Positions 45,917-58,238 of a stretch of DNA of 64,000 bases are shown here, in pieces. Source of the DNA: Cryptomeria japonica (taxonomy: Eukaryota > Streptophyta > Pinopsida > Cupressales > Cupressaceae); the NCBI RefSeq assembly GCF_030272615.1, contig NC_081413.1:185264115-185328114 (forward strand), read 5' to 3'. A program made the translations under genes and the position numbers. The notes below the pieces were generated by a model. That model saw only the letters and a list, made by a program, of their open reading frames with translations, had not been told where the DNA came from and made no database searches. Position 1 is the stretch's first letter; each line of letters opens with the position of its first letter.

Positions 45917-48900
45917 AAATGATTTCTTAGAATGTTAGGGGTATTAATGCCTCTGACAAAAGAGGGAGAATCAAATCTCACCTTGATTCTTCAAAGGTAG
46001 ACATTTTTTTACTTCAAGAAAAAAAGCTATCACAAGAAATGTATCACAAATCAGTGACCAAATGGACACAATTTGGATTGGCCCACATGCAAGGGGTTGG
46101 GGCCTTGGGCGGTCTACTTATATTATGGAATCCTAAAAAAGTTCAAGTTCACTTAATAGATCAAGGCCTTAACTGGCAAATGTTGAAAGCAGTATGTTAT
46201 GACATGACCTTTACGATATTTAATGTTTATGGCCCCATCCCCACTCTGGAAAAGAAAGGTCTATGGGACAAACTGACTTAATTACTCCAATAAGAGGATG
46301 CACATAATTTCATCATTGGACGAGACTTTAATGCAATCTTGTCTCATAAGGAAAAACAAGGAGGAATCTACCCATCCCCATGATCTATGCAGGATTTTCT
46401 AAATTTCACCATAGAAAACAACATATTAGATGTGATCCCCAATAACGGTCTCTTTACTTGGACTAACAGGAGATCAGGCTTCCTTCAGATTGTAGAGAGA
46501 CTAGATAGGTTTTTTATTCCTTTGGAATGGCGCCTCAATTAGGTCATTTATCATTCAGACATTCTCCCCATTTTTGAATTAGATCACTTTCCAGTCCAAA
46601 TTATCCTGGAATGGCAAAAAAAGAACCCCATGTTAGTTTATGGCTCCTCCTTTAAGTTTGAGCACATGTGGTTTAGATACCCACATTTTCAGGCTTTACT
46701 AAGACAATGGTAGGTTTCTGCCCCTGCATGTAGTGGAACAAAGATGTTCCAATTTTTTAAGAAACTTCAGTTTATTAAGATCCAAGCTAAGGAATGGAAT
46801 AGAAAGATTTTTAAGAATGTCTTTGCTAAAAAAAAAATCATTGCTCAACAACTGGAAGAAGTTAACCAAACCATAATTTCCAAGGGTTTGGACCAACTCC
46901 TGCACTCTACATAAAAGGGCCTTCAAAGTGAGTGGGAAGAGGTCTGTAAGAGAGAAGAAGAATACAAGAGATAGAAATAAAGAGAACTCTAGTTGAGATA
47001 GGGGGATAAAAACACAAAATTCTTTCATGCTTCCACAAAACAAAGAAAAGCATCTAATGTTATATTCTCAATCAAGCATGAGGATTCAGAGCAATTGATT
47101 CAAAATTTAGCAGATATCCAAGAACAAGGAGTTAATTTTTGTAAGAATCTCCTAGCCCCACCACATTCTAATTCAGATCCCCCTTTTTGGAAGGACAATG
47201 TTGAGCTTCTACTGTAGTCTATTCCACCTCTAATCTCTGACCAGGACAACAGAGCCCTTCTGGCCCCCTTCACTTTGAAAGAAGTCCGCAAAGTGGTATT
47301 TTCCCTTTCCCCAAATAAAGCCCTAGGTCTAGATGGATTCACCGCCCTCTTTTTTCAAAAGTGTTGGGATATGATTGGTTTTGACCTCTTAGAGGTAATG
47401 GAAGAATCCAGGAAAAAGGGGTGATATGCTAAAAAAAATTAATGCAACAAATATTGTTCTCATCCCAAAAACCCCTTCTCCTTCTTCATTCATAGAGTTT
47501 AGACCCATTTCTCTTTGTAACACAATATATAAGATTGTAACTAAGGCCATTTACCTTAGAATGCACTTCCTTATACCTAAGATCATCTCAGAAGAACAAG
47601 GGGGGTTTGTCCAGGTAGGGAGACTATGGATGGAGCCCTAGTTTAGCATGAGGTCTTACACTTTGTCCATGAGAGCCAACAAGAAAATTTTGTTATCAAA
47701 CTTGATATGATGAAAGCATACGACCGGGTTAAGTGGGAGTTTATTTTTAAAGTATTATCAAAATTAGGCTTCTAAAACAAATGGTGCAAATGGATCAAAA
47801 ATTGTATCTCAAGCGCGCATTTCTCTATTCTAATAAATGGTCATCCCTTAGGTTTTTTTAGGGTACATAGTGAATAAGACAAGGCGACCCTTTGTCACCC
47901 TTTCTCTTCATTATCATGGCAAATGCCTTGAGCATATACATCAATTTTCAATCTTCAAAAGGGCTTTGGCTTGGGGCCACCCTTCCAGGTACCTCAATAA
48001 TAGTAACTCACTCTCTTTTCGTTGATGACACATTATTATTTGGTAAGTCTTCTCTAAAAGAAGCTAAGCTCATCAAGCAAACTCTAGATATCTAATCTTC
48101 TGCTTCGGGTCAGAAAATTAATGCTGCCAAGTCTAATATTTTCATTTTCAACACATCTCCAATCATATCATTAAGAATATGCAAGACTTTGGGCTTCTTA
48201 ATGGACCAATTGCCATCCTCCTACCTTGGCATCCCCTTTTTTATGGGATCAAACAAACCATCCTAATGGTCTGCTATCATTGGTAGAATTCAGGCACAAA
48301 TCTCAGCTTGGAAAGTAGGGTGGCTTTCACGATTAGGTAGAATCCTGCTTATCAAGTTAGTGCTAACAACAATACCGAACTATTACATGTCTGTCCTCAA
48401 GTCTCCCTCATCCATCATCCAACAATTGCAGAAACTCATTAGAGATTTATTATGGAGCAACAATATGACAAATGAAAGGAAAATCCCCTTAACCTCTTTG
48501 GAAAATATGTCATGTCAAAAATCCCAAGGGGGTGTGGGACTCCACAATTTGGAGCACCGCAACAAGGCCTTTGGAGGGAAACTGATCTGGAAAATGTACA
48601 CCAACCTGGTTTCCAAATGGTGCTAGATTATGCAAGCTAAATATTTGGACAACACCCAACCATCAAGAGTATTGACACTTTTAGACCCTCCAATGGGGTT
48701 TTCTATTTGGAATTTCATGATGGATTCAAGGAATCTAATATCTAAGTATGTCTCATGGGAAATCCACAATGGTCTCAGTGCTAACTTCTGGACAGACTCA
48801 TGGTGTGGCCATCCTCCTATTGCTAAATTGGATAACATGAAAGACATTATGAATACAACTATAGCCCATTGGGGTACAAAATTGAGTGACTATGTGTCTG

Positions 48901-50224
48901 CTGTAGAAATTTTTTCAGGGAAAATAATCTAGAAAGACCCTACTCTTCTCCCAATATCCTTCCAGCAATCTTCCTCATTGGCCAATATTCTATTGAATAG
49001 ATCAGTTATCATGTCTAACAAAGATGATGTGTTATTTTGGGCAGCTTTAGAATCAGGGCAATACTCAATCAAAGAAGGTTACAATGCCTTATAGTAGGGT
49101 TGCAGTAGTAAGGTAAGTAGTCGAGCATATTATTTCTATTGGAATGACATTGTTTTACCAAAAGCAGGTTTTTTTGCATGGCTAACATTGAATAAAAGAA
49201 TCTTAACAATAGAGAGATTAGTAAAACTAGGCATTTCACAAGCTTTTAACTGTGTATTTTGTGACTTAGATGAAGAAACAGTTGATCATTTATTTCTACA
49301 CTATTCTTTCGCCTCTCAATGTTGGTTCTTCATCATGAATAAACTCCAAGTCATGCTGCCCTTTTCAAAATCACTGTGGGATATGTTTAACTCTTGGCCT
49401 CTTTTATTTTCTACATAAACCTTCTCAAGTATTTGGAAATGTGCTCCTGCTCACACCATTTGGGCAATTTGGTGGGAGAGGATCAAAAGGATCTTCATAA
49501 AAACATCCTCCTTTCTGGATAAAGTTCTGATCAAACTGGAAATTTGATTGCAGAAATAAAAAACTCTTCGCTTACTAATTCCAAGGACATCCAGTCATTT
49601 ACCTAGTGGGATAAGGCAATTGAAAAATCTTGGCATGGTATCATTTTACCAATAGGGATTCCCCCAAACTGGTCTTCAGTCCATGTGAAAGACCGATCGT
49701 CCATCAAATGGACACCCCCAACTCCGAATTTTTTTAAGATCAACTTTGACGGCTCTTCTCGTGGAAATCCAGGGAAATCGGCAATTGGAGTTTGCATTCG
49801 AGACCACTTTGGCAAAATGCATGCTTTCCAAGCTTCACCAATCCCTTCAGGCACGAATAACTTGGCGGAAGCAATTGCCTTACTAGTTGGTCTGGTGTTA
49901 GCAAGGAAGTGTGGCCTCCCTAGTATACACATAGAAGGGGATTCTTTAGTAATTATCAACTCAATTACTTCAAAAATATCTAAGACATGGCAACTATCTT
50001 ATGTTCTGAAGCACACCTTGGATCTTCTCGACACTTTCTTGGACTACTTTGTTAGTCACACACTAAGAGAGGGAAACTTTGTTGCTGACATGTTAGCAAA
50101 TATGAGCTGTGATGGCATCTCCGTGGAGCCAGTCGCAATTCCTACTAAATTGTCTTCTTTTCCCAAATTGCTCGAATTAGTACAAAAGGAAAGTACAACA
50201 ATCTTATCACAAGATTCTTATTAA
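45913..50224 (+). pseudogene. LINE ORF2: endonuclease, reverse transcriptase, RNase H
   Basis: Multi-domain enzyme for target-primed reverse transcription, about 1,435 codons including decay. Endonuclease: MKMIS-stop-NVRGINA (Trp lost), LLQEKKLS, GRDFNAI, ERLDRFF and LDHFPVQ match the conserved Asn, Glu, Asp and His motifs. Reverse transcriptase starts around 47280 (KEVRKVVFSLSPNKA, then LGLDGF where PGPDGF is usual), with FRPISLCN, KLDMMKAYDRV, RQGDPLSPFLF and the catalytic FVDD at 48018-48029. Near 49170-49330 is the zf-RVT segment with CVFCDLDEETVDHLF. RNase H ends it. At least two frame changes and over fifteen stops are present. Confidence 0.9.
49685..50224 (+). CDS. RNase H domain of LINE ORF2, still open
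   Basis: This 179-codon frame is the best-preserved part of ORF2. Motifs are NFDGSSRGNPG (Asp22), NNLAEAIALLVGL (Glu62), HIEGDSLVI (Asp86) and REGNFVADMLAN (Asp135), so all four acidic residues of the catalytic set are kept. Plant L1 elements commonly carry such a C-terminal RNase H of the RVT_3 type, which removes RNA from the RNA-DNA hybrid. It is translated only as part of ORF2, so the label CDS describes an open frame and not a separate gene. Confidence 0.85.
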   Translation: MKDRSSIKWTPPTPNFFKINFDGSSRGNPGKSAIGVCIRDHFGKMHAFQASPIPSGTNNLAEAIALLVGLVLARKCGLPSIHIEGDSLVIINSITSKISKTWQLSYVLKHTLDLLDTFLDYFVSHTLREGNFVADMLANMSCDGISVEPVAIPTKLSSFPKLLELVQKESTTILSQDSY

Positions 50225-50591
50225 ATACTCACATATAAGCACATAACCGGTGCTGGTGATCAAGAAGGATGATAGGACACTCGCATTAATGCTCTTAAAC
50301 AAATTTTGCAAATGGTATGTATGGAACTTTAGTGCAAAGTACTCGAGGATTCTCAATATGTCACTTCACACCGGGCAAAACAGACTTAGGCCTCTCTCAC
50401 ATCCCCTCGACTATAATATGGGCACAAAATTAATGCAAGAATCACAAACATGATCCTAAAATCTGATCATTTATTGCACTTTGAGATGGTAATTTTTGTT
50501 TATAAATGGAACTAGCTTTCTCTTACACACACAGTTCTCAGCCAAAATTTTCAAAAATTTAAATTTTTGAAGTATTACAGTGCTCTACAAT

Positions 50592-51364
50592 ATGGAAAAT
50601 GGTTCTTGTGGAGGATGTAGGCCAATTCATTGGGAATATATGCCATGGAATGACCAGTTCTCAGTGCAAATTCCAGAATCCTTGGCGGCTTTTCACGAAC
50701 ACATCACTAATAGGGACCTCGACCATTTTTTTTGTTACACAATCCACAATTGAGAAGGGTTGTCAAAGACTTTATCGGTGAGGAGATGCTATCCCCATAA
50801 GCTAAAAGGATTCTATATCCCCATCAACTTCTCAGTTCCTTTCTATCAAATGCTCTGGATCTTCTGCAATCTATTCCTTTGCTAGAATTAGTATTCTTCA
50901 ACTTGGTAAGACAAGATATGCTCCCCTCAGCCTTGATCCATGAAGCCCTGAAAAAATATAATCTATGGTAGGGGTCGACTCTCCTTGCAGGCCTATTTTT
51001 GCATCACTTCATTCAATCTAGCCATGCTTACATGGTACTCTATGACCAAATTAAGCATGGCCTTGAATGGCAAAATTTTTGCCATGTGAAGAATGACCTC
51101 TATCAATTCGACAGACAATTGGATGACCACATTGTACATAGGGTCAAAATTAAAGTTGGGGCTCTAATGGAAATCCTAGAAATAGAAAATGTTGACACTT
51201 GTTTGCAAATATCGCAACCTATGGAAAGGGGTTGGACCACAGATAGGGTTCCTGACCTCAATGTACCAGCGCAGGATGAAGCCACGGGATGGACTTCGTC
51301 CTCTATGCCCATCATCGATGCCCCCACAAATCAAACCCAGGAAGACACCACCATGGAAGAGTAA
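50592..51364 (+). pseudogene. Possible third LINE ORF (ORF3) of unknown function
   Basis: About 370 bp after ORF2 an ATG at 50592 opens MENGSCGGCRPIHWEYMPW. One base missing in the T run at 50726-50733 shifts the frame, which then continues through SPxAKRILYPHQLL, LELVFFNLVRQDMLPSAL, and FLHHFIQSSHAYMVLYDQ to TAA at 51362, with stops near 50797 and 50967. Total about 257 codons. The last 60 residues are Pro/Thr/Asp-rich and probably disordered. I do not recognise it. Plant L1 elements normally end after RNase H, so this is either an acquired ORF or an older fragment carried along. Confidence 0.45.
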
Positions 51365-51966
51365 ATTCATTCTGGCATTATTTTTGCTATCCATAAATTG
51401 CTTCTTTTTGATGGATGGAAAATCTAATGATAACCAGTGTGACACTATGTTCTGTCTGCCCCTAGCCTTTCGATGATTGGCTCTTGCTTTTATTTCCATT
51501 AGTATTTCAGAACCAGTAGAGGAACCCTTTTTGCTTGATGACTAACACTTGTATTGGAGGCTTTTCTTTTTATGAACCGGTCATCAGGACTTCATACCGG
51601 TATCAAAGCACTCATACGACAAAATCGACAATTGGTTGTCATAGCTCTTCAGTGCTCTGACATTCAGAGCCACGCTTCTGAGTCGTCATGGTAACCGGTT
51701 AAGGGGATCAGTTATTTATGATTTCCTCAGGTCTCGCCCCAACTGTATATTCTAATTTTGGCCCCTAAGCGACTCACTCTATGAGCAGTCCCTATCTATC
51801 TCTCGGGATTGGGTGGCTTCTTCTCTTTGCCTCCTTTCCTCTTTTTCATTGTATCTAAGCAAGCATATAGGGTTTTCTTCCTGGTTCTTTCCCTATTGAT
51901 CTCTTGAATCAGTTTTCTTTTTATTATTATATATCAGTGGCTTGCCACTTTTGCCAAAAAACAAAA
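51365..51966 (+). other. LINE 3' untranslated region and A-rich tail
   Basis: Non-coding, T-rich, ending ttgccaaaaaacaaaa next to the target duplication. Confidence 0.75.
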
Positions 51967-54293
51967 ACAAATTCAACATCCATGAATTTAGTATGGACTT
52001 CAATAGGAAGGGTGATATAACCAATGGTAGGACAAGAGAATTGATCAAATAACTTCACAGTTACATTAGAAGTATCATATATTGGTTTATGCAATCGTAA
52101 AGTGAAAAGATACTCTCTAGTTATGACATTAACCATGCAAGAGGGATCAATCAGAGCACCACGACAAGGGATATCCTTAACCTTTACAACTATGTATAAA
52201 GGGGCATCAGGTGCTATAATGGTCTTGCTAGGGTCAAATGTGATACAAGGATCCTTAGGCATATCTTGTCTTTCTACCATATTAACCAAGTTTGGATCCA
52301 TAGAAGTGAATTCTTCAGAAGAGATAGAATTAAGCACAATCTCTATGATGTTAGACATATGAGATGGTAAGGGATCAGTGAAAATCTTAAGATTTTGATT
52401 AGGAGGAGCTACTGATTTATTCCCTTTATCATTCACACCTACCATAGATATCGTATTATTATCAATCAAGTCTTGAATCTTATTCTTCACTGGAAAAGAT
52501 TTTTCAATATCATGGCCAAGTTGACGATGAAATTGGCAAAAGGAATTGTTATCAAAATAAGTAGATGCAAGTTTAGAAGGATCAATTTTTTTTATAGGAG
52601 GAAGTTTGACAATATTTTTGTGAAACAACTGAGACATAATACTATGTAAAGATTCATTCAAGGAAGTAAACTGTCTTTCTCTTTGGAAACATTTAGAAAT
52701 AGAACGTACACATGTAGCATTCGCATGGTTGTTGTTGATTGGATCATTGAACTTGATGAAGCTTTTTGTTGGTTTTAACTTCACAAATGGTTGTTGAACA
52801 CTCTCTCCCTTATCACTTGGAAGCATAGGAGTGGATTGCTCCATTTGACTCACAGTGAGTTGATAATTGTGGAGTGTTGTGCACAACTGTGGAAAGGAAG
52901 TAAACTCATACAAAAGAAGCTTTTCTTTGATATCTTTTTGTAAATTAGAAATGAAAATTCTTTGAATATCATTATCAGGTACATGAAAAGAAATTTGAGC
53001 ACACAAATACTTATATCTACCAATGAAATCAGTCACTTTTTCTTTAACACCTTGTTTACAATGTGTTAAATTAGACAAAGTGATTTTAGGACCAATGTTG
53101 TTTTGAAATTGTTAGATGAAATCATTTGCTAGTTGTTGAAAGGAAGTGATAGAATAAGAAGGCTAAGAGAAATACCATTGTAAAGCCTTATCTCTTAGTG
53201 TTCTTGTAAATAGTTTTCCAAGTAATCATTGATCATAAGCAAAATCAATACACAAGGTTTGAAATGTTTTGATATGCATAAGAGTATCACCTTTTCCATT
53301 ATAGAGTTCCAATTAAGGGATCTCAACATGTTTAGGTGGCACGACTTTAACAATATCAAGAGAAAGTGTGATCACAACATTGAAGGTGGGCACACTAAAC
53401 TTGGATTGACTCATAGAAGCAATTTGTTGTTGTAAGGAAGACATGGTTTGAGCAAGCTTTTTAATTATCCTTTCGGTGGAAGAATCGATTTTAGATATAG
53501 GTGATTAAGAAGGTGGTGTGATGTTATTTAAAGAAGGCATGGACTGAGAATAAGGTGGTGGTACATTATGATAAGTAGGCATTGGTGATGATTGGGTAGG
53601 AAAAGGGACACTTAAAGGAGGAATAAAGTTGTTGAAGGAATTGTCCCCTTATGTCACACTGATTGGTTGAGGAATAATAGGAACACTCATGGAAGACATA
53701 GGTAACAATGGAGGATTAAATGAAGAAGAGGGATTTCCCCCATGGAGACTTGTTGTAGGGATGACACTTTGAGTTGAAGTAGCCATGATGTTAGATGTGA
53801 AAGTAGGAATACTAGTCATAGGAGTAGTCAAAGGAACATAGGAATTGAGTTGTGTTGCAAGTTGTGAATAACCTAGGGTTTCAGCACAACTCTTGATAGG
53901 AATGACATTAGAATCAACAATATGTGCAATGGCACAAAATATATCAATTACATTCTTATCACTTTGAAGCATGCATTTAAGACCTTCAATTAATGGAAGA
54001 GCTTCACTAATACGATATTCTTGGAACATCCATTGTTCAAAGCTATCAAATTAATTGTCCAATGTAGAAAGTTCATCTAAAGAAACCCTAGTTAAAGCTT
54101 CTTCTTCATCATGGGATCCATCAATGGGGTGAATAGGCACATGATTAGGATGAGAAGAATTAGCATGATCCCCATTAAAGAAGTCACCCAAAATAGGCTC
54201 CATATCCTCGATAATTAAACCTTGGGAAGCCTTAATTTTAATACTTCGTCTAACGAGGATAGGATAGGTAGGACTAATAGTGGTAAAACTCAT
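51967..54293 (-). pseudogene. gag: M1 Gag and protease
   Basis: One minus-strand frame from ATG 54293 (MSFTTISPTYPILVRRS) to the LINE junction at 51967, with several stops. Blocks: IEGLKCMLQSDK; a Pro/Ser/Thr-rich segment with many P-x-P; capsid core with LELYNGKGD and ITSFQQLA; LTHCKQGVKEKVTDFIGRYK; a finger CQFHRQLGHDIEKS (last Cys now Ser) followed by KNKIQDLIDNNTI. The protease has CRGALIDPSCMVNVITREYL at about 52170-52110, where D-P-S stands at the place of D-S/T-G, then VKLFDQFSCPTIGYITLPIE. The 383-codon stretch 53078-51927 is free of stops but its last codons are LINE sequence. Confidence 0.8.
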
Positions 54294-55409
54294 GCACTAG
54301 AGGGAAAATTTGAAGTTTGAATTGTGGAACAAAACTTACAAAATTGAGTAATGCAAAATGTAAGGAAATAATGATTACACACTTTGAACTTTGTTGGAGG
54401 AAGGGAATGACACAATTTCTAAAAATGAAAGGAAATTGAAATTTTAAAATTAGGGCCAAGGGAATACCATTTAATTTTAAAATTAGAATTTTTAAAATCA
54501 GGGTAGACTATAATTAACCTATTAATTTAAAAAAATTTCTTGAAATTTGAAATGTTGAATTTTGAAGGTATTTCCGATTCTAGAGGGATAAAAAATTGAT
54601 AAAATCCACCAATCTTCTAGATTTAGGTTAGTAAATACAATCATAAAAGCGTCCCAAAATTTTGGGAAAAAAACTGAGGACCGTGGCGGGAACGCACATG
54701 GTCTGACCAACTTTTTTCAAAATTTTTCAGGGATGGATATTACGATGATTTTGAAGCTAACCCCAAAAAATTGGTGAATTTTACGATCTCTAGATGGGCG
54801 AAATGAAGGCACAAATGTGAAAATAGGACCCTATTAGGGTTTTGAAAGAAAAGAGGAATTGAATTGCAATTTTGAAAAGGGTCAAACCTAATGGGTAGGG
54901 ACACCTTGGAAAATGTTTAGAAATATGAATGTAAATAAAATTGATTTAAAATTCACACAAATCCAATTAATTTTAAAAATTAGGGTTTGATGACCACTTA
55001 ATTTTGAAATTTGAATTTTGGGAAAAAGGGGGGAAATTGAAATTTTGAATTATAGGATTAAAGACAAATCTAAGAACTATTAGAAATCTAAAAAATTAAA
55101 TTGAAATCCAATTTTTGCACAAGTTCAAGATGATTTTTGAAAATTAGGGTTTTAACAAGTAACCTCTCAATTTTGTAAATTAATTGCAAATTGAACAAGA
55201 GAAAGAGGAAATTGAATTTAACAAACAAAACAATTTTCAGATCTAAGATAACCACAAACAATTTTTACAAATCACAAGTTCAATTTAAAATTTAAAAAAC
55301 TAGGGTTTGAATGATTTAACCACTAAGTTTGTAGAAAGTTGAAACTTGTAAATGAAAAATATGCAATTTTGTTCAAAGGAAAGCATGCAAGACATTGGGT
55401 TCACCAAAA
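54294..55409 (-). other. M1 leader with primer-binding site
   Basis: About 1.1 kb of AT-rich leader with many aattttgaaatt words. The primer-binding site TTTTGGTGAACCC begins next to the LTR (minus strand from 55409). The same leader occurs in M2. Confidence 0.7.
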
Positions 55410-56585
55410 TGTAATGGTGGAAAAATGGTGAATGAGAGATGAGGAAGGAAACTACCCTTTCCCTCAAAGAGAGATGAGAGTTTCACTATTGATTACCATT
55501 CAAGCACTTTTCACCATGTTACATTAGAAAGAGGAGAGGATAATTCACTAGATTCAATCTCTCCACATGAAGATGGTAGATTTAATTCTAAATGAATTGG
55601 GAATGTTAAGTTGATCCTCTCTTCCTTGTTTGAAATGGAAAGGAAATTGATTGAATTATGTAGTGTAAAAGTGACAAAGAATTGATTATAACTTAAGATC
55701 ATAATATGGGATGAAGTTGTGCACCTGAATTTGGCAGTGATATGTTGAGACAAAGTCGCCCTGAAAATTTGAGGAAAAGTTGTCCAGACCATGGTGGGAA
55801 TGTACACGGTCCTTCGAAAAATCTGCGAAATGAAAAAGATTTTTCCACCTCTACAAATAGACCCTGAATCTAAAAGTACAACTACACACCTGCAACCTAC
55901 ACATAGAAAAGAGAGGAAAATGGGTTCGGATTAGGGGTTTGCCTTTATGTCAAACCCCAGTTTTGGAATTAACCAAATAATGAAAGAAAGTACTTGCAAG
56001 TAGATGTAAATGAAAGACTGAATTGTAAATCACCTCAAGGGAGGTTGTAGTAGCAATGTTGATATAAATGCTTGTGTGGAATTGTATATTGGACTCAATC
56101 TCCTCTTCAATGGTTGAATCCTTAATTTGAATGCAAAACCTAGCCTTGAAGGGAGACTTGAGAATGCTCAATGCTAGAAGAGAATGCTTGAATGCTTGAA
56201 TGCTTGTGCAACTTGAATATCTCCAACTTTGAGCTATCCAACTTATACAAATGAGACAATGAATTCCCCCTTAGATACATGTTAGTGGATTTGAATTTTG
56301 TCACAGGTTGACATCGGGGGAGTTTCTTGCCCGATGCACAACCAACAATGCAACCCTAGGAAGGGTCCTGCCCCAGAATAGGGCAAGGATAGGGGTGCCA
56401 TGCCCCTGTACTACCCCTTTCTCAAGGGAAAAGTTCAGATGGGGTGATGTAGAGGCCAAGGAAGAAGTTATTTATAAAAGCTAAGCAATCTTCGGTCTAT
56501 GATCAGGCTAAATGATTCAAACTAACGTGCGTGAGGACCCTAATGCAGTCAAAAATTTCTAGGGTTGCAATTTTATGACACTACA
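55410..56585 (-). repeat. LTR shared by M1 (5') and M2 (3')
   Basis: 1,176 bp, minus strand TGTAGTGTCATAAAATTG at the start and CCACCATTACA at the end. A purine tract lies upstream of it (M2 side) and a primer-binding site downstream (M1 side), so it serves both elements. Confidence 0.88.
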
Positions 56586-57327
56586 TTTAGCCCCCACTTT
56601 ATTGGGAGTATAAGCTTATGCCAATACTACCAATAAAGTACAAGGAAACAAAATTGAAAGACTTTTACCACGTCAAAGAGGCAAGATGCACTAAGCTCCT
56701 AGTGGACTTAGGATCTTATGACTTTGATTGACAAAGTAAAAGGGAAGATCAAGAAGGGGAGAACCATGACTGCAAGTAGCAAAGTTCCCTTCACTATGAG
56801 TCATGAAAGGAAGGATACAAAAGAATACAAAGAAAAACAAGGCTCACTAAGTTATTCTAAGTATCACAAAAAGGAAAGTATGAGCGGAGTGTGTGCTCCC
56901 ATGTTAAAGTGATCACACATGCCTTATTGGGGGTGATTTATTTAAGGTAGGATAAACCCAAGAAAGAGAAAGAAAGGGACCACATTATCATGAGGATTTA
57001 GCCCCCAATCAAGGTATAAACCCAAATATAATGAACAAAAAACATGAGGTACTGTCACTTTCCTTGGGGTCAGTATGTTGTATGATAACTCATGTATATA
57101 ATGTATGTATATGCATATAATTATATTCATTCCCCAAAGAAGAACACTACCTTAGAAGAAAGGGAAGAGAGGATGTCTTTTGAGTCAACATGAAAGAGAC
57201 CAAGAGAAGATCTCAATGCTTTGCATCATCCCCAAGTAGACATTAAGGGAACAATAGAAGAACAAGGATACATATAGAAGAATGGTCACAAAAGAGAAAG
57301 AAAGGAGAGAGAGAAAGATCTGCAGTG
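56586..57327 (-). other. Purine-rich non-coding 3' segment of M2
   Basis: Corresponds to 42383-43133 of M1. No coding is supported. Confidence 0.65.
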
Positions 57328-58229
57328 CTAACATTTCTTATCTAGCATGACATCCGCCTCCCGATCTTGTTGATCACTATTTTGTGAAGGCGAGCAACAC
57401 GCTAGAGGAGCGATATCAAGCACAACAGATGGAGCTATCACAAGATCCAAACAAAGACTATGCTCATGTTGTAAGTCACTTTGTTTGATTCTAGGAACTA
57501 GGATTAGGGTTTGTGAAAACTCATCTGATAAATGTTTGTCTACATCAACATAGTCATACTCACTTTCAGAAGCATTAGGAGTTGTATTGCCATTATTAAT
57601 AACATTTTCACCCATTTCTTCATCAAAGTTTAGAGAAAGAGGAGCAAGAACATGAATAGAAGTAAAACCATCACATTTTTTATGCAACTTATGATTGGAG
57701 ATGTTGGTTTAACATATTGCTTAGGAGAAAAGGGAATCATGTTAACTGTCAGAGTCTGAGGAGATTGATTATTTTGATGGATAGCTTCACGAGATCGAAT
57801 ACAACATCTTCATCAGCATTCTCTTGCACAATGATTCCATTGAGTCTTAGTCGAAGGCTGAGAAGGAGGAGGGATACTTAAAAAGGTAGGAATATTTCTC
57901 TCCTTGATAGTGGAAGGTTTAGGTTTAACAAGAGGAGAAGAAGGCCTCTTCTCCCAATACGAGGAAGGAGGTGGAACTACACCATAGAAAGGAGGAATAT
58001 TAGTTGTAGGAAGGAGACTAGGTCCATAATGAGGAGGAGGTATAGGTCTGACCTTAGGAAGAATATTGTCATTCTCCTTAAGAGAAGGTAAAGTCACATC
58101 CATAGGTATAGGTTTATGATCTTCCTTAGGAGGGAGATTAGTTCTATCTGTGTGGGGAAGAACCTCATCTTGAAGAATAATAGGATTGTCAAGTGTTGGA
58201 GATGTAGGTTGACTTAAGGATAAAATCAT
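57328..58229 (-). pseudogene. M2 polyprotein tail: Pro-rich and acidic parts
   Basis: From 58229 a Pro-rich region runs to 57813 with repeated IPPP/PPFYG/VPPPSS phrases and RPSSPLVKPKPS. After a gap with frame changes, an acidic part follows (57687-57328) with GENVINNGNTTPNASESEYD, YVDVDKHLSDEFS and DVMLDKKC at the end. It corresponds to 43134-43920 of M1. No enzyme motif is visible. The tail may be structural, but I cannot assign a role. Confidence 0.6.
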
Positions 58230-58238
58230 ATCGTTCTT

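Larger units (their letters stand above)
44215..51966 (+). mobile_element. L1-type LINE (non-LTR retrotransposon) inserted in M1
   Basis: The element is flanked by the 14-bp target duplication ACAAATTCAACATC (44201-44214 and 51967-51980), and ends in an A-rich tail. It encodes ORF1, an ORF2 with endonuclease, reverse transcriptase, zinc-finger and RNase H domains, and a further ORF3. Removing it rejoins the M1 coding region as in M2. This is the only reverse transcriptase in the window; stops and frameshifts show it is dead. It appears near full length because ORF1 starts within 50 bp of the 5' end. Confidence 0.93.
41148..56585 (-). mobile_element. Ty3-type element M1 (gag-protease only), split by a LINE
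   Basis: On the minus strand: 5' LTR 56585-55410, primer site TTTTGGTGAA, leader, Gag start 54293, protease at about 52210-52000. The coding region is broken at 51967 by the LINE and resumes at 44214. Pro-rich and acidic tail segments follow, then a purine tract at 42400-42383 (TAAAGTGGGGGATAAA on the minus strand) and a 3' LTR 42382-41148. No reverse transcriptase, RNase H or integrase is encoded. The 5' LTR is shared with M2. Confidence 0.85.

Noticed and set aside
46699-47342. Minus-strand frames of 114 and 80 codons
   Set aside because: They are antisense to the reverse-transcriptase part of LINE ORF2, which has clear family motifs.
51176-51499. Minus-strand frame of 107 codons
   Set aside because: It overlaps the ORF3 candidate in antisense and has no recognisable feature.
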